DNA of 64,000 bases from the NCBI RefSeq assembly GCF_042646165.1, contig NZ_JBHRTC010000022.1. One strand, written 5' to 3'. Origin of the DNA: Microbaculum marinum. GTDB lineage: Bacteria > Pseudomonadota > Alphaproteobacteria > Rhizobiales > Tepidamorphaceae. The position numbers were made by a program, and so were the translations under genes. Each line of letters starts with the position of its first letter. Positions within the stretch are counted from its first letter, which is position 1. The notes under the pieces were generated by a model. That model saw only the letters and a list, made by a program, of their open reading frames with translations, searched no databases and was not told the origin of the DNA. This document shows, in pieces, positions 16,081-25,062 of this stretch.

Positions 16081-17304
16081 TCATGCGGACGCGTACAGCC
16101 CCGGCGGCGCGGCGTCCGGGCCGTCGAGCGCCACCCAGTGCCGCGGCGCAAAGCCGTTGAAGCGGGTGCTCATGGCGTTGGTGTAGGCGCCGGCCATGCC
16201 GAACTCGATCCAGTCGCCCTCGCGCAAATCCGCCGGCAGCTCGACGCGGAACGGCAGGATGTCGAGCGTGTCGCAGGTCGGGCCGGAGATCAGGTAGCGG
16301 CGCGTCTCCCGGTGTGCGGCACCCCCGGCCGCCCCCTCCCCCGGGAACACCCGCCACGGATAGACGACCGACTGGTCGGAGATGTGCAGTTCCTTAAGGC
16401 CGCCGTAGATGCCGTCGTTGAGGAACACCAGGTCGTCCTTGATCAGGATCGCCTGGACGATAAGCGACTGCCCCGTGGCGACCAGCGCCCGGCCCGGCTC
16501 GCACATCAGCTCGCAGCCGGCCGGCAGGCCGATATCGGCCGCCGCCTCGCCGATCGCCTCGAAGAACGCCGTCATCGGCGGCAGCTCCAGCCCCGGATAG
16601 GCGGCCGGGAAGCCGCCGCCGACGTCGAGGAACTCGATCGCCGCCTTCGAGCTTTCCAGCACCCTGCCGACCGCCGCGATCGCCCGCCGGTAGGCGTCCG
16701 GATGCCGGCACAGCGAGCCGACGTTGAAGGCGAGCCCCGCCCGGCAGCCGCTCGCGGCCACCTCCGCCAGCATGTCGGCCGCCTGCGCCTCGTCGGCGCC
16801 GAACTTGCTCGACAGCTCGTAGACCGCCTCCGGACCGACCGCCTTCATGCGGACGATGATCGCCGTGTCGCGGTCGGCGATCGCCAAGAGCCGGCGCAGT
16901 TCGCTGGGATGGTCGGCGACGAAATGGCGCACCCCGTACCTGTCGAACGCCGTCTGCGCCGCCCCGGCAAGCTTGCCCGGCGCCATGAAGTAGCAGGTCG
17001 CGTCCGGGAAGAGGCCCTTGACCAGCGCGATCTCGTCCAGCGAGGCGGTATCGAAATGCCGGATCCCGGCGGCGTGCAGGAACCGCAGGACATGCGGATT
17101 CGGATTTGCCTTGACGGCATAGAGGGTGCGGCCGGGAAAGCCCTGCAGGAATGCCTGCGCCGCCTCGCCGAGCAGGCGGGGATAGAGGCAGTAGACCGGT
17201 TCCGCCGGGGCGAGCGCGGCGACGGCATCGGCGCTCGTGGCAAACCGCGGCAGGCCGCCGTCGGACGCAGCGCCCCGGCCGCCGCTCATGTCGAACTCGC
17301 TCAT
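16081..17304 (-). CDS. Ornithine/lysine/diaminopimelate-type decarboxylase (fold III PLP enzyme)
   Basis: This 407-residue alanine-racemase-fold decarboxylase has PLP lysine Lys65 in TLYAVKANPNP. The active-site cysteine motif GPTCDTLD is in the C-terminal beta domain (about residue 345), and GGGFPAAYPG with EPGRALV form the phosphate and substrate sites. This set fits eukaryotic-type ornithine decarboxylases as found in alphaproteobacteria (putrescine synthesis), with lysine or diaminopimelate as alternative substrates. I use the ATG at 17304 because GGGGGAGG stands just upstream. It is divergent from the TerC-like gene. Confidence 0.88.
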   Translation of the reverse strand: MSEFDMSGGRGAASDGGLPRFATSADAVAALAPAEPVYCLYPRLLGEAAQAFLQGFPGRTLYAVKANPNPHVLRFLHAAGIRHFDTASLDEIALVKGLFPDATCYFMAPGKLAGAAQTAFDRYGVRHFVADHPSELRRLLAIADRDTAIIVRMKAVGPEAVYELSSKFGADEAQAADMLAEVAASGCRAGLAFNVGSLCRHPDAYRRAIAAVGRVLESSKAAIEFLDVGGGFPAAYPGLELPPMTAFFEAIGEAAADIGLPAGCELMCEPGRALVATGQSLIVQAILIKDDLVFLNDGIYGGLKELHISDQSVVYPWRVFPGEGAAGGAAHRETRRYLISGPTCDTLDILPFRVELPADLREGDWIEFGMAGAYTNAMSTRFNGFAPRHWVALDGPDAAPPGLYASA

Positions 17305-17771
17305 GCGCCTCCCCCGGTTGTCCGGCCGATTCAACGCAACCCGTCTTCCGCCAAACGGCCGCGCGGGCGGAGTTGACCGGGCAAATCGGCTCCCCCATAT
17401 CAGGATCCCCAGCCCTTCGGCGAGACCCCGCATGAGCCAGCACCCGGATGGATCCGGACCGGACCAACCCCTCCAGATGGGGTGTCGGAACGCGCTTTCC
17501 CAGATCCGCCGGGATCGTCGCCGGCGTGTTTCCCCGCCCCCTTTCGGAGGACGAAATACGCCGCGCCGGCAGCTTACCGGCCGCCCCGGCCGCTGCTAGG
17601 TCGGTGGCGTCGATCCGACGGATGGCGGAACGGGAGTTCCACCCGGCCGGGAGACCCGGCTCCGGCCCGTCCGGCGCACGAGGACGAACACGAATGAGGA
17701 TTGCGTCTGTATGAGTATCCCGGCGGACTGCCCCGCTGCCCTGCGGCCGATGCACCCTGGTGACGACCGCC
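17305..17771. other. 467-bp intergenic region with two small hairpins
   Basis: No gene is supported here. It should contain the promoters of both divergent genes. Two perfect small hairpins lie in the leader side of the TerC-like gene: CGTCG-ATC-CGACG at 17608-17620 and GCCGGG-AGA-CCCGGC at 17646-17660. I could not match them to the manganese-responsive yybP-ykoY riboswitch that often precedes terC-type genes. Confidence 0.5.
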
Positions 17772-18452
17772 ATGATGGCTGAGCTCGTCACCGGGCCGGC
17801 GCTGACGGCACTTTTCCAGGTCATCCTGATCGACCTGGTGCTGGCCGGGGACAACGCCATCGTCATCGGCCTCGCCGCCGCCGGTCTGCCGCGCGAACAG
17901 CGCGCCCGGGCGATCCTCGTCGGCATCGTCGCCGCGACCATCCTGAGAATCTTCTTCGCAAGCGTCACCACCCAGCTGCTCGAGATCGTCGGGCTGCTGC
18001 TTGCCGGCGGCATCCTGCTGCTGTGGGTGTGCTGGAAGATGTGGCGCGAGCTGCGCACCACCGCGAAGGAAGAACACGATCTGCAGGAGACGCTCGCCGA
18101 CCAGGACCTCGACGCCGACGGCACGGTCGGCGCCGCCGGCGCGCCCACCAAGACATTCGCCCAGGCCGCCGTGCAGATCGTGCTGGCGGACGTCTCCATG
18201 TCGCTCGACAACGTGCTGGCCGTCGCCGGCGCGGCTCACGAGCATCCCGTTGTGCTGGTGTTCGGCCTTGCGCTGTCGGTCGCGCTGATGGGCGTCGCCG
18301 CCTCCTTCATCGCCCGCCTGCTCAACCGCCACCGCTGGATCGCCTATGTCGGACTGCTGATCATCCTCTACGTGTCGCTGGAGATGATCTGGCGCGGCAG
18401 CGTCGAGGTCTGGCCTCTCGTCGAACCGGCCGCCGCCGCGCTGATGGACTGA
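17772..18452 (+). CDS. TerC/Alx/YjbE-family integral membrane protein
   Basis: This protein of about 226 residues has roughly seven transmembrane helices. The family hallmark is a pair of conserved membrane aspartate motifs: DLVLAGDNAIVIGLA (about residues 22-36) and, in the second half, LADVSMSLDNVLAVAGA. TerC-family proteins act in metal homeostasis, some as Mn2+ exporters, and in tellurite resistance. A central hydrophilic loop (KEEHDLQETLADQDLDADG) separates the halves. The frame allows a GTG at 17760 or ATGs at 17772 and 17775; no strong ribosome site decides. Confidence 0.88.
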   Translation: MMAELVTGPALTALFQVILIDLVLAGDNAIVIGLAAAGLPREQRARAILVGIVAATILRIFFASVTTQLLEIVGLLLAGGILLLWVCWKMWRELRTTAKEEHDLQETLADQDLDADGTVGAAGAPTKTFAQAAVQIVLADVSMSLDNVLAVAGAAHEHPVVLVFGLALSVALMGVAASFIARLLNRHRWIAYVGLLIILYVSLEMIWRGSVEVWPLVEPAAAALMD

Positions 18453-18487
18453 CGCGCGGCGCCACCGGCCTCGTCCGTAGCGGGCCC

Positions 18488-19181
18488 GTAGCCCGGATGG
18501 AGCGCCGCAGCCTTTGACCTTCGCAACGATGCCGCATCCGGGCACGCCCCTGTTACCCGCACCGCGCCCCGTAGCCCGGATGGAGCGAAGCGCCATCCGG
18601 GGGCGCAATCCGGGAAGGCCGCTCCCGGATTTCGCTCCGCCCCACTCTCCCCACGTCATCCCGGAAATCGCGACCGCGATTGTCCGGGATCGCCCCACGC
18701 CGCAGCCTATGGCTTTTCGCAACGATGCCGCACCCCGGCACGCTCCCCTCGCCCGTAGCGGGGCCCGTAGCCTGGATGGAGCGAAGCGCAATCCGGGAAG
18801 GCCGCTCCCGGATTGCGCTCCGGCCCACTCTCCCCACGTCATCCCGGAAATCGCGACTGCGATTGTCCGGGATCGCCCTACGCCGCAGCCTATGGCTTTT
18901 CGCAACGATGCCGCAGCCCGGCACGCTCCCCTCGTCCGTAGCGGGCCCGTAGCCCGGATGGAGCGGAGCGCAATCCGGGGGGCGCGATCCGGGAAGGCCG
19001 CTCCCGGATTTCGCTCCGCCCCACTCTCCCCACGTCATCCCGGAAATCGCGACCGCGATTGTCCGGGATCGCCCCACGCCGCAGCCTTTGACGTTCGCAA
19101 CGATGCCGTACCCGGGCACGCTCCCCTCGCCCGTAGCGGGGCCCGTAGCCTGGATGGAGCGAAGCGCAATCCGGGAAGGCC
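18488..19181 (+). repeat. REP-like palindromic repeat array, at least five units
   Basis: The core gtagcc(c/t)ggatggagcg starts at 18488, 18571, 18768, 18949 and 19144, giving spacings of 83, 197, 181 and 195 bp. A full unit has three parts: the core, with CCCGGAT paired to ATCCGGG; a long hairpin (TCCGGGA/TCCCGGA arms; 18785-18819 in the best copy); and a second hairpin starting ATCCCGGA and ending TCCGGGAT (18658-18690, 18841-18873, 19037-19069). A conserved linker with cgcaacgatgccg joins units. The first unit is internally deleted. Cores of this kind are widespread REP elements in proteobacteria. Confidence 0.85.
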
Positions 19182-19279
19182 NNNNNNNNNNNNNNNNNNN
19201 NNNNNNNNNNNNNNNNNNNNNNNNNNNNNNNNNNNNNNNNNNNNNNNNNNNNNNNNNNNNNNNNNNNNNNNNNNNNNNN
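19182..19279. other. Assembly gap (98 N)
   Basis: An unresolved run of N inside the repeat array. The sequence on the left ends in a plus-strand repeat core (gtagcctgg at 19144), while the first bases on the right (ccaggctacg, 19280-19289) are the reverse complement of that core, so the gap sits between inverted copies. Confidence 0.97.
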
Positions 19280-19439
19280 CCAGGCTACGTTACAGGCCGG
19301 GTCGGCCCAACGCGCCTCGCCACGACCATGCCCGTGTCCCGGAGCGTCGCGGCCATCTCCTGGCCTCGTCCAGAGGCGGTCGCGCCGCGCCCGTCACGAA
19401 GGAAACGGCCACGCGGTATGGGCCGGCGCCCGTCCCGTC

Positions 19440-20219
19440 TCACGCCTTGGTCGAATAGCCCCCGTCGACGACGATGCCGGCGCCGTTGACGTAGTCCGAC
19501 GCCGGGCTTGCCAGGAACACGGCGACGCCGGCGAAGTCGCCCGGATCGCCCCAGCGGCCCGCCGGCGTACGGGCCAGCACCGACTCCTCGAGCCCCGGCA
19601 GGTCGGCGCGCGCCTTCACCGACAGCGGCGTGTCGATCCAGCCGGGCAGCACGGCGTTCGCCTGGATGTTGTCCTTGGCCCAGGCGCAGGTCAGCGCCTT
19701 GGTGAGCTGCAGGATGCCGCCCTTGCTCGGCCCGTAGGCGACGGCCACGGGACCGCCCATGAACGACATCAGCGAGCCGACGTTGATGATCTTGCCGCCC
19801 CCGGCCTTCAGGAAGTGCGGGTAGACCGCCTGGCACAGCACGAACGCCGCCGTCAGGTTGGTGTCGATGACGTCGTACCATTCCTCCAGGGTGAAATCCT
19901 GCGGCTGCTTGCGGTAGTTGATGCCGGAATTGTTGACGAGGATGTCGATGCGGCCGAACCGGCCGGCCGTCTCCTCGACCAGCGCCTTGCACGCCTCCGG
20001 CTTGCGGATGTCGGTGGCGATCGCAACCGCCCCGGAACCGCCGCTGCTCGGGCCGGTCTGATTGATCTCCTCGAGCGCGGCTGCGTTCTTCTCCGCGTTG
20101 CGGGCGGCGACCACGACGGTGGCGCCGGCTTCGGCCAGCCCGCGCGCCATGCCGAGGCCGATGCCGCCGTTGCCGCCCGTGACGATCGCCACCCTGCCTG
20201 TCAGGTCGAACATTCTCAT
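19440..20219 (-). CDS. Short-chain dehydrogenase/reductase (gluconate 5-dehydrogenase-like)
   Basis: This 259-residue NAD(P)-dependent SDR has the cofactor motif TGGNGGIG at residues 14-21, NNSG at 96-99 and the catalytic pair Tyr162 and Lys166 (YGPSK) with a serine near 149. The C-terminal VNGAGIVVDGGYS is typical. It is close to the gluconate 5-dehydrogenase / 2-deoxy-gluconate 3-dehydrogenase group, but substrate assignment within SDRs is unreliable. The ATG at 20219 has AGGAGG just upstream. It is downstream of the asparagine-synthetase-like gene on the same strand, separated by 184 bp. Confidence 0.87.
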   Translation of the reverse strand: MRMFDLTGRVAIVTGGNGGIGLGMARGLAEAGATVVVAARNAEKNAAALEEINQTGPSSGGSGAVAIATDIRKPEACKALVEETAGRFGRIDILVNNSGINYRKQPQDFTLEEWYDVIDTNLTAAFVLCQAVYPHFLKAGGGKIINVGSLMSFMGGPVAVAYGPSKGGILQLTKALTCAWAKDNIQANAVLPGWIDTPLSVKARADLPGLEESVLARTPAGRWGDPGDFAGVAVFLASPASDYVNGAGIVVDGGYSTKA

Positions 20220-20403
20220 TGCTTCCTCCTTGGGTGGCGACACGGTGCGGCCTGCGGGCCGTCCGCGGAAGATCGCCGAATATGTTGCGGAAGCCATTGG
20301 GGCTTCAGCATTGATCGCCGACGTTTCGCAGGCTGAAAATTTTTCCGCGCTGTCCACGGCGCAGCCCGGGGATCGCCGCCGCACCCGGCGCTCCGTGCAC
20401 GCA

Positions 20404-22410
20404 TCAGGCGAAGACGGAAAGCTCTTCGTTCCGGAGCCAGATCACGCAATCGCACAGCGCCTGCAGGAAGGGCTCGACCGGATGGCGCTTCAGCGCCTCG
20501 GCCGGCGCCGACAGCAGCGCGTCTACCTCGCCCCAGTCGAGCAGCGTCTCCAGGTCCCCCGCGCCGCGTGTCTCGGGCAGGTATGTCGCCAGGAAGGCCT
20601 GGCGCCGGTAGACGTCGCGTAGCGGTGCGGCGACCGTCGTCATGTCGTACTTCCGCAGGTTCGGGTCGAGGCGCGGCCGGAACGACGTGTCCCGCTCCGA
20701 GGTGCTCGGCGGAATCTGCCGCTTCACCGGATCGGTTTGGAAGGATTTCGGCGTCTTCGCCGTGATCGGCGGTTTGCGGATCGCGGCGCGCTGCTCCTCC
20801 TTCGCGAAAAGCGCGGCGTCCCACTCCTCGTTCGCCAGCGGCAGTCCGGCCACCGCGTCGCCGCCGACGCGCCGGATGAGGTCGAGGTTGACCTTGCCCT
20901 TCATCCGCGCCATCGGCGCCGCCTTCAGCGCGCAGGACTGCAGGTGGATGTCGTACAAAAGGTCGATGTAGTTGCGGGTCTGCCCGCGAAGCCTGGACAG
21001 CATCCCGAAATGGGAGCGCAGCCGGCCGAGATTGTAGAAGTGCAGCGGCGCGTCGGTCGCCGCAGCCCCGGCGGCCTCGTAGGTTCCCAGCCGCGCTTCG
21101 AGAAGGCTGCGCAGCCACGCGATGCCGCGCGGCGTGAAGTATCGCAACAGGCCGATCGACGCCAGCCTTGCCAGGTAGTTCTCGGAAAGGTCCGGATAGG
21201 TCGGCGGGTGCGTCCCGCTCCAGAACCGCAGCGAGTTTCGCGTCCCGCCGGCGATCTCGCCGTAGCCGCCGTGGATGTGCGCCGTGTCCGTGTAGGGCAC
21301 GGAGATCGTCGTCCCGGTCTTGGCGCCGGCCCCCATCGACACGAACGTCTCGAACCGCATCTGCTGGATTGCCGACAGGCCCCGGCGCTCGAACCAGGGG
21401 ATGCCCTGTACCCGCCCCAGCCCGAACGTCTCGCCGATGAGCGCCGCGCAGTGGCCGTCGGGATGGGGATAGTCGTACATCGTTCGATAGTCCCAGCCGA
21501 GCCGGGGCGCGCGCGCCACCACCGCGGCCAGCACCATCCTGCTGTCCATGCCCCCGGTCAGGTCGAAGAACACGTTCTGCCCGTCGAACGCCGCCGCCAG
21601 GGCCTCGATGCGCTGGCGAAGCCTCTGTGCGGCGTGGTCGAGGGCCTCTTCGTAGGATGCGCCCTCAGTGGCGTCCTGCATGTGGATGCCCCGGCGCACG
21701 ACCTGCAGGTCCGGCCCTCCCCGGAGCGCTTCGCCGGGGCCGACGATGTCGATCTCCTCGTAGGGGCTGCCGGCATCGTAGCCGGAGCCGAGGGCGAAAT
21801 CGGCCAGGTAGGGAAGCACGCTGCGCGTCAGCCTTCCACCCGTCGCCGGAACGAGGGCGCCGATGAAGTGGATGTTGTTGGACACCGCGAACCGGTCGCC
21901 GCTGCGCCAGAGGAAGCACGGATAGGCATTGAGTGGGTCGAACTGGATCAGGAAGCCGCCCGTGTCCCGGTCGATCGACACCAGACAGAAGCATCCGGCC
22001 GTGTCGCCTGGCCGCGACGAGGCCATGTCCTCGAGGTCCCGCAACGAGGGCCCGTCCAGGTTGCGGAAGTTCGAGATCAGCTTGTCGTGGACGAACACCG
22101 ACCCGTCGAACACCAGGTCATGACTGCCCTCCGCGAGCGCCGCCGCGCTCAGATACGTCTGAAAGGGGCCATAGTCCGAGACGGTGGTCAGCGGCGCCTC
22201 CGTGATCCGGACCCTGTTCAGCCGTTCCAGTATCGCCTGCGCATCGTCGACTGGAAGGTTGGAAAGCAGAAACTCCACGCAACGGCCCCGCGCATTGTCG
22301 ACCCACCAGAAGCGGCTTGCGGCGGGAGGGACGAATCCGGCCGCCCGGATTGGCGGGAGGCTACGGTTTGGCTCTTTGACATGGCAATCGATTTCTGCCT
22401 GCTTCGGCAT
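20404..22410 (-). CDS. Asparagine-synthetase-like protein with PP-loop ATPase domain, no recognisable glutaminase
   Basis: This is a 668-residue protein. The C-terminal half contains a PP-loop (DLTGGMDSR, about residues 283-291, for the usual SGGxDSS), as in asparagine synthetase B, beta-lactam synthetase and lasso-peptide cyclases, which adenylate a carboxylate before amide formation. The N-terminal half has a beta-rich Ntn-like layout (FLIQFDPLNAYPCFLWRSGDRFAVSNN) but no Cys at position 2, so it should not hydrolyse glutamine. No precursor peptide or protease gene is seen nearby. It is divergent from the multicopper oxidase (107 bp shared promoter region). Its substrate is unknown. Confidence 0.75.
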   Translation of the reverse strand: MPKQAEIDCHVKEPNRSLPPIRAAGFVPPAASRFWWVDNARGRCVEFLLSNLPVDDAQAILERLNRVRITEAPLTTVSDYGPFQTYLSAAALAEGSHDLVFDGSVFVHDKLISNFRNLDGPSLRDLEDMASSRPGDTAGCFCLVSIDRDTGGFLIQFDPLNAYPCFLWRSGDRFAVSNNIHFIGALVPATGGRLTRSVLPYLADFALGSGYDAGSPYEEIDIVGPGEALRGGPDLQVVRRGIHMQDATEGASYEEALDHAAQRLRQRIEALAAAFDGQNVFFDLTGGMDSRMVLAAVVARAPRLGWDYRTMYDYPHPDGHCAALIGETFGLGRVQGIPWFERRGLSAIQQMRFETFVSMGAGAKTGTTISVPYTDTAHIHGGYGEIAGGTRNSLRFWSGTHPPTYPDLSENYLARLASIGLLRYFTPRGIAWLRSLLEARLGTYEAAGAAATDAPLHFYNLGRLRSHFGMLSRLRGQTRNYIDLLYDIHLQSCALKAAPMARMKGKVNLDLIRRVGGDAVAGLPLANEEWDAALFAKEEQRAAIRKPPITAKTPKSFQTDPVKRQIPPSTSERDTSFRPRLDPNLRKYDMTTVAAPLRDVYRRQAFLATYLPETRGAGDLETLLDWGEVDALLSAPAEALKRHPVEPFLQALCDCVIWLRNEELSVFA

Positions 22411-22517
22411 CGTCGGCGCCTGTCCGGAGGTCTGCCGACCCGGGCGGCCGACGCCCTCGGGATGACATGCCCGCCAGCGGACAGTAGGATCGCACTACTG
22501 GGATTTGGGGGGATGCA

Positions 22518-24497
22518 ATGGAACCGACGAATTTGCCGGCACTGTCGCGCCGGACTCGATTCTTGGCCGATCTGGCCCGTTCGACCGCTCTCAGCCGACG
22601 GGGATTCCTGGCGTCCGTGGCCCTGCTCGCCGCCCCGGGCCTCTTGCGGTCGCAGGAAGCCTCGGCTCCGACCACCGACTCGCAGGCGCTCGAGGGCATG
22701 GCGGTCGAGCCGAAGCCCGACTACACGCTCGTCGCAAAATTCGCCACCTACGACGTCGACCTCCTCTATGGCGTCGACGCGGACGGCAATCCGGAGCCGG
22801 GAAGCGACCGGCTGAAGGTCGGCAAGTTCCAGTTCATGACCCGTAGCTGGGCGATGGACGGCGTCCTCGACGACAACTATCTCGGCCCGCTGATCGAGAT
22901 CAGGCCGGGCGACAAGTTCACGGTTCTGGTCAGGAACGAGCTGTTCGAGGAGGGCGACTACGCCGATTACGGGCCCGAGCCGCCGAGGCCCGAGGACTGG
23001 ATGACGGTGATCAATCAGAAGGTCGGCCCGTCCGTCTTCCTGCACGAGGACCAGCCGCTCGGCTACCCCTTCTTCAACACCTGCACCCCGGATACGCCGA
23101 TCGGCGACTTCGTCATCGACGAGGAGAACGTTCCCAAGAACTTCAACTGGACGAACCTGCACCTGCACGGGCTGGAGATCGACCCGCACCTGTTCGAGCC
23201 GCAGGGCACCTCGAACCCGGCCGCCGACTACATCACGATCAAGCCGGGCGGCGACTACCTCTACCGCTTCGAACTGCCCGAGGATCACCCGCAGGGCACC
23301 TTCTGGTACCACCCGCACCGCCACAACTCGGTCGCCATCCAGGCCTGGGGCGGGCTCGCCGGCCTGCTGATCATCCGCGGCCTCTATGACGACGAGCTGA
23401 AGGACTACGGCGTCACCACGGAGATCCCCTTCGTGGTCCACGACCCGCACTACGAGATCGTCGAATATCCCGACGGCGACGAGCCGGGGATCGCCAAGGT
23501 CGGCCGCTTCCTGCAGAACCAGAATGGCCTCACCGACTACACCTACATGGTCTCCGGCCGCTTCCAGCCGACCTACACCGTGAAGCGCAACGAGATCGTC
23601 CAGTTCCGCCACCTGACCGCCACGGTCGAGAACCTCGCCTGCTTCCGCATCGTCGCCGCGCCCGGCACGCTGTCGCAGGCGGCCAGCGAGGGCGTCGAGG
23701 GCGAGAACCACCCCTTCTACATGACCGCCTCGGACGGCATCGCCTTCGGCGGCGCGCCGGTGAAGAAGAACATGATGGTGACCGGCGGCGGCGAGCGCCA
23801 CGACCTGCTGATGTGCTTCGAGGAGCCCGGCGAGTACCTGATCAAGTCCGACCACCTCGGCACCATCCAGTTCTTCGGCACCGGACCGCGCGACCAGATC
23901 CTCGCGAAGATCGTCGTGACGGAGGAAGACGCCGGCCAGTCGATGGCAGACATCGAGGCGATGCGCTTCACCCCCGGCATCCCTGCCGAGGGCCCGCCCG
24001 GCGTCGCCGACATCCAGCCCTCGGAGATCACCCGCCGCCGCCACTTCGTCTTCGACATGGACGGCGACACCTGCCGGCTGCCGAACCCGCAGTTCCGCAT
24101 CAACGACACCGTCTACGCGACCGACAAGGTCGATTTCGAGATCGAGCAGGGCACCGTCGAGGAATGGGTTCTCGTCAATCCGACCGGCGGCACCCATCCC
24201 TTCCACGTCCACGTCAACGCCTTCCAGGTGAAGGAGAGCTACTCGGCCCAGGTCCCCGACCCGAAGCTGGTCGGCGCCGATGCGCCGGTCGTGCAGTCGC
24301 GCATCGACGCGCTGAAGACCATCGATCACCCCAACCAGTGGCGCGACACGATGATCATCCCGCCGAAGGGCTATCTCAGGGTCTGGACGCGGATGTACTC
24401 CAAGCGGGTCGGCAAGACGGTGCTCCACTGCCACTTCCTCGCCCACGAGGAGACGGCGATGATCCAGAACTTCCTGATCAGGCCGGCGGGCGGCTGA
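22518..24497 (+). CDS. Tat-exported multicopper oxidase
   Basis: This 659-residue periplasmic oxidase couples substrate oxidation to O2 reduction. The N-terminus has a twin-arginine motif (SRRGFLASVALLAA). Copper ligands are in the expected places: HLHGLE (about residue 218), WYHPHRHNSV (about 263), HPFHVHVN (about 560) and HCHFLAHEETAM near the C-terminus, where Cys and two His hold type 1 copper and Met is a possible axial ligand. It is longer than CueO-like enzymes (about 500), with insertions between the cupredoxin domains. The substrate (metal ion, phenol, other) cannot be told. It is convergent with the small exported protein gene. Confidence 0.92.
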   Translation: MEPTNLPALSRRTRFLADLARSTALSRRGFLASVALLAAPGLLRSQEASAPTTDSQALEGMAVEPKPDYTLVAKFATYDVDLLYGVDADGNPEPGSDRLKVGKFQFMTRSWAMDGVLDDNYLGPLIEIRPGDKFTVLVRNELFEEGDYADYGPEPPRPEDWMTVINQKVGPSVFLHEDQPLGYPFFNTCTPDTPIGDFVIDEENVPKNFNWTNLHLHGLEIDPHLFEPQGTSNPAADYITIKPGGDYLYRFELPEDHPQGTFWYHPHRHNSVAIQAWGGLAGLLIIRGLYDDELKDYGVTTEIPFVVHDPHYEIVEYPDGDEPGIAKVGRFLQNQNGLTDYTYMVSGRFQPTYTVKRNEIVQFRHLTATVENLACFRIVAAPGTLSQAASEGVEGENHPFYMTASDGIAFGGAPVKKNMMVTGGGERHDLLMCFEEPGEYLIKSDHLGTIQFFGTGPRDQILAKIVVTEEDAGQSMADIEAMRFTPGIPAEGPPGVADIQPSEITRRRHFVFDMDGDTCRLPNPQFRINDTVYATDKVDFEIEQGTVEEWVLVNPTGGTHPFHVHVNAFQVKESYSAQVPDPKLVGADAPVVQSRIDALKTIDHPNQWRDTMIIPPKGYLRVWTRMYSKRVGKTVLHCHFLAHEETAMIQNFLIRPAGG

Positions 24498-24528
24498 CGG
24501 GCCTCTGCGGCGCCGGCACGGGCGGACG

Positions 24529-25062
24529 TCAGTCCGTCTTCAGCGCCTCCTGGCGCGCCAGCAGGTCCGCCTCGATGTCGTCGGCCTCCTCGCAGCCGAT
24601 GCGCACCAGCGGACGCACCGACATCGCCGACTTGGTGCTCGACTTGGTGTGCACGTAGAGCAGGCTGTCGGCGTCCGGCTGCGTCACGTGGTCGAGCCCG
24701 CCTTCCGGAAAGCCGAACGTCAGGAAATCGGCGGCCGGATTGTAGGCGCCGTTCTGGTAGGTCGGGCCGAGCACGTAGCTCTTCGGCTCGTCCCATTCGA
24801 AGATCCGGCCGAAGGCGAGATGCTCGGTCCCCTCGATCCGGTCGAAGCGCAGCAGCATCTTCTCGTGCACCAGTTCGGCGCTGCCGGCATCGCTGCTGTC
24901 GCTCAGGAGCGACGTCGCGTCGAAGGCCCGGCTGATCCAGCAGCCGGTCATCTCGTCGAGACCGCCCGCCATGGTGCCGCCGGCGAAGCAGGCGGCCAGC
25001 ACCGCCCCTGCCGCGAGCGACCTCGCCGCCGCCTTTGCCCCTACCGCCGCGGCCGGGATCAT
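24529..25062 (-). CDS. Small exported protein of unknown function
   Basis: This 177-residue protein has an N-terminal hydrophobic segment (AAARSLAAGAVLAACFAGG) that could be a signal peptide; LAAC even resembles a lipobox, so a lipoprotein is possible. The rest is a mixed domain with LVHEKMLLRFDRIEGTEHLAFGRIFEW and few distinctive motifs; I do not recognise a family. Its start codon overlaps the stop of the LNS2-like gene upstream (ATGA at 25059-25062), so the two are translationally coupled and probably work together in the periplasm. Confidence 0.65.
   Translation of the reverse strand: MIPAAAVGAKAAARSLAAGAVLAACFAGGTMAGGLDEMTGCWISRAFDATSLLSDSSDAGSAELVHEKMLLRFDRIEGTEHLAFGRIFEWDEPKSYVLGPTYQNGAYNPAADFLTFGFPEGGLDHVTQPDADSLLYVHTKSSTKSAMSVRPLVRIGCEEADDIEADLLARQEALKTD

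Larger units (their letters stand above)
18453..19439. other. Gene-free region occupied by repeats and an assembly gap
   Basis: About 990 bp without a supportable gene. It holds the REP-like array (18488-19181), 98 unresolved bases, and 160 bp of unique sequence (19280-19439) before the SDR stop codon. Open frames through the array are artefacts of its GC-rich palindromes. Confidence 0.85.

Noticed and set aside
17305..17771. yybP-ykoY manganese riboswitch in front of the TerC-like gene
   Set aside because: The conserved core and paired helices of that RNA could not be recognised by eye; only generic hairpins are present.
18488..19181. CRISPR array
   Set aside because: Units are about 180-197 bp with long internal palindromes and nearly identical linkers; there are no short repeats with unique spacers and no cas genes.
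18514..19458. Open frames through the repeat array and the N run as a protein gene
   Set aside because: They are made from repeated palindromes in several frames, cross the assembly gap and have no start signal.
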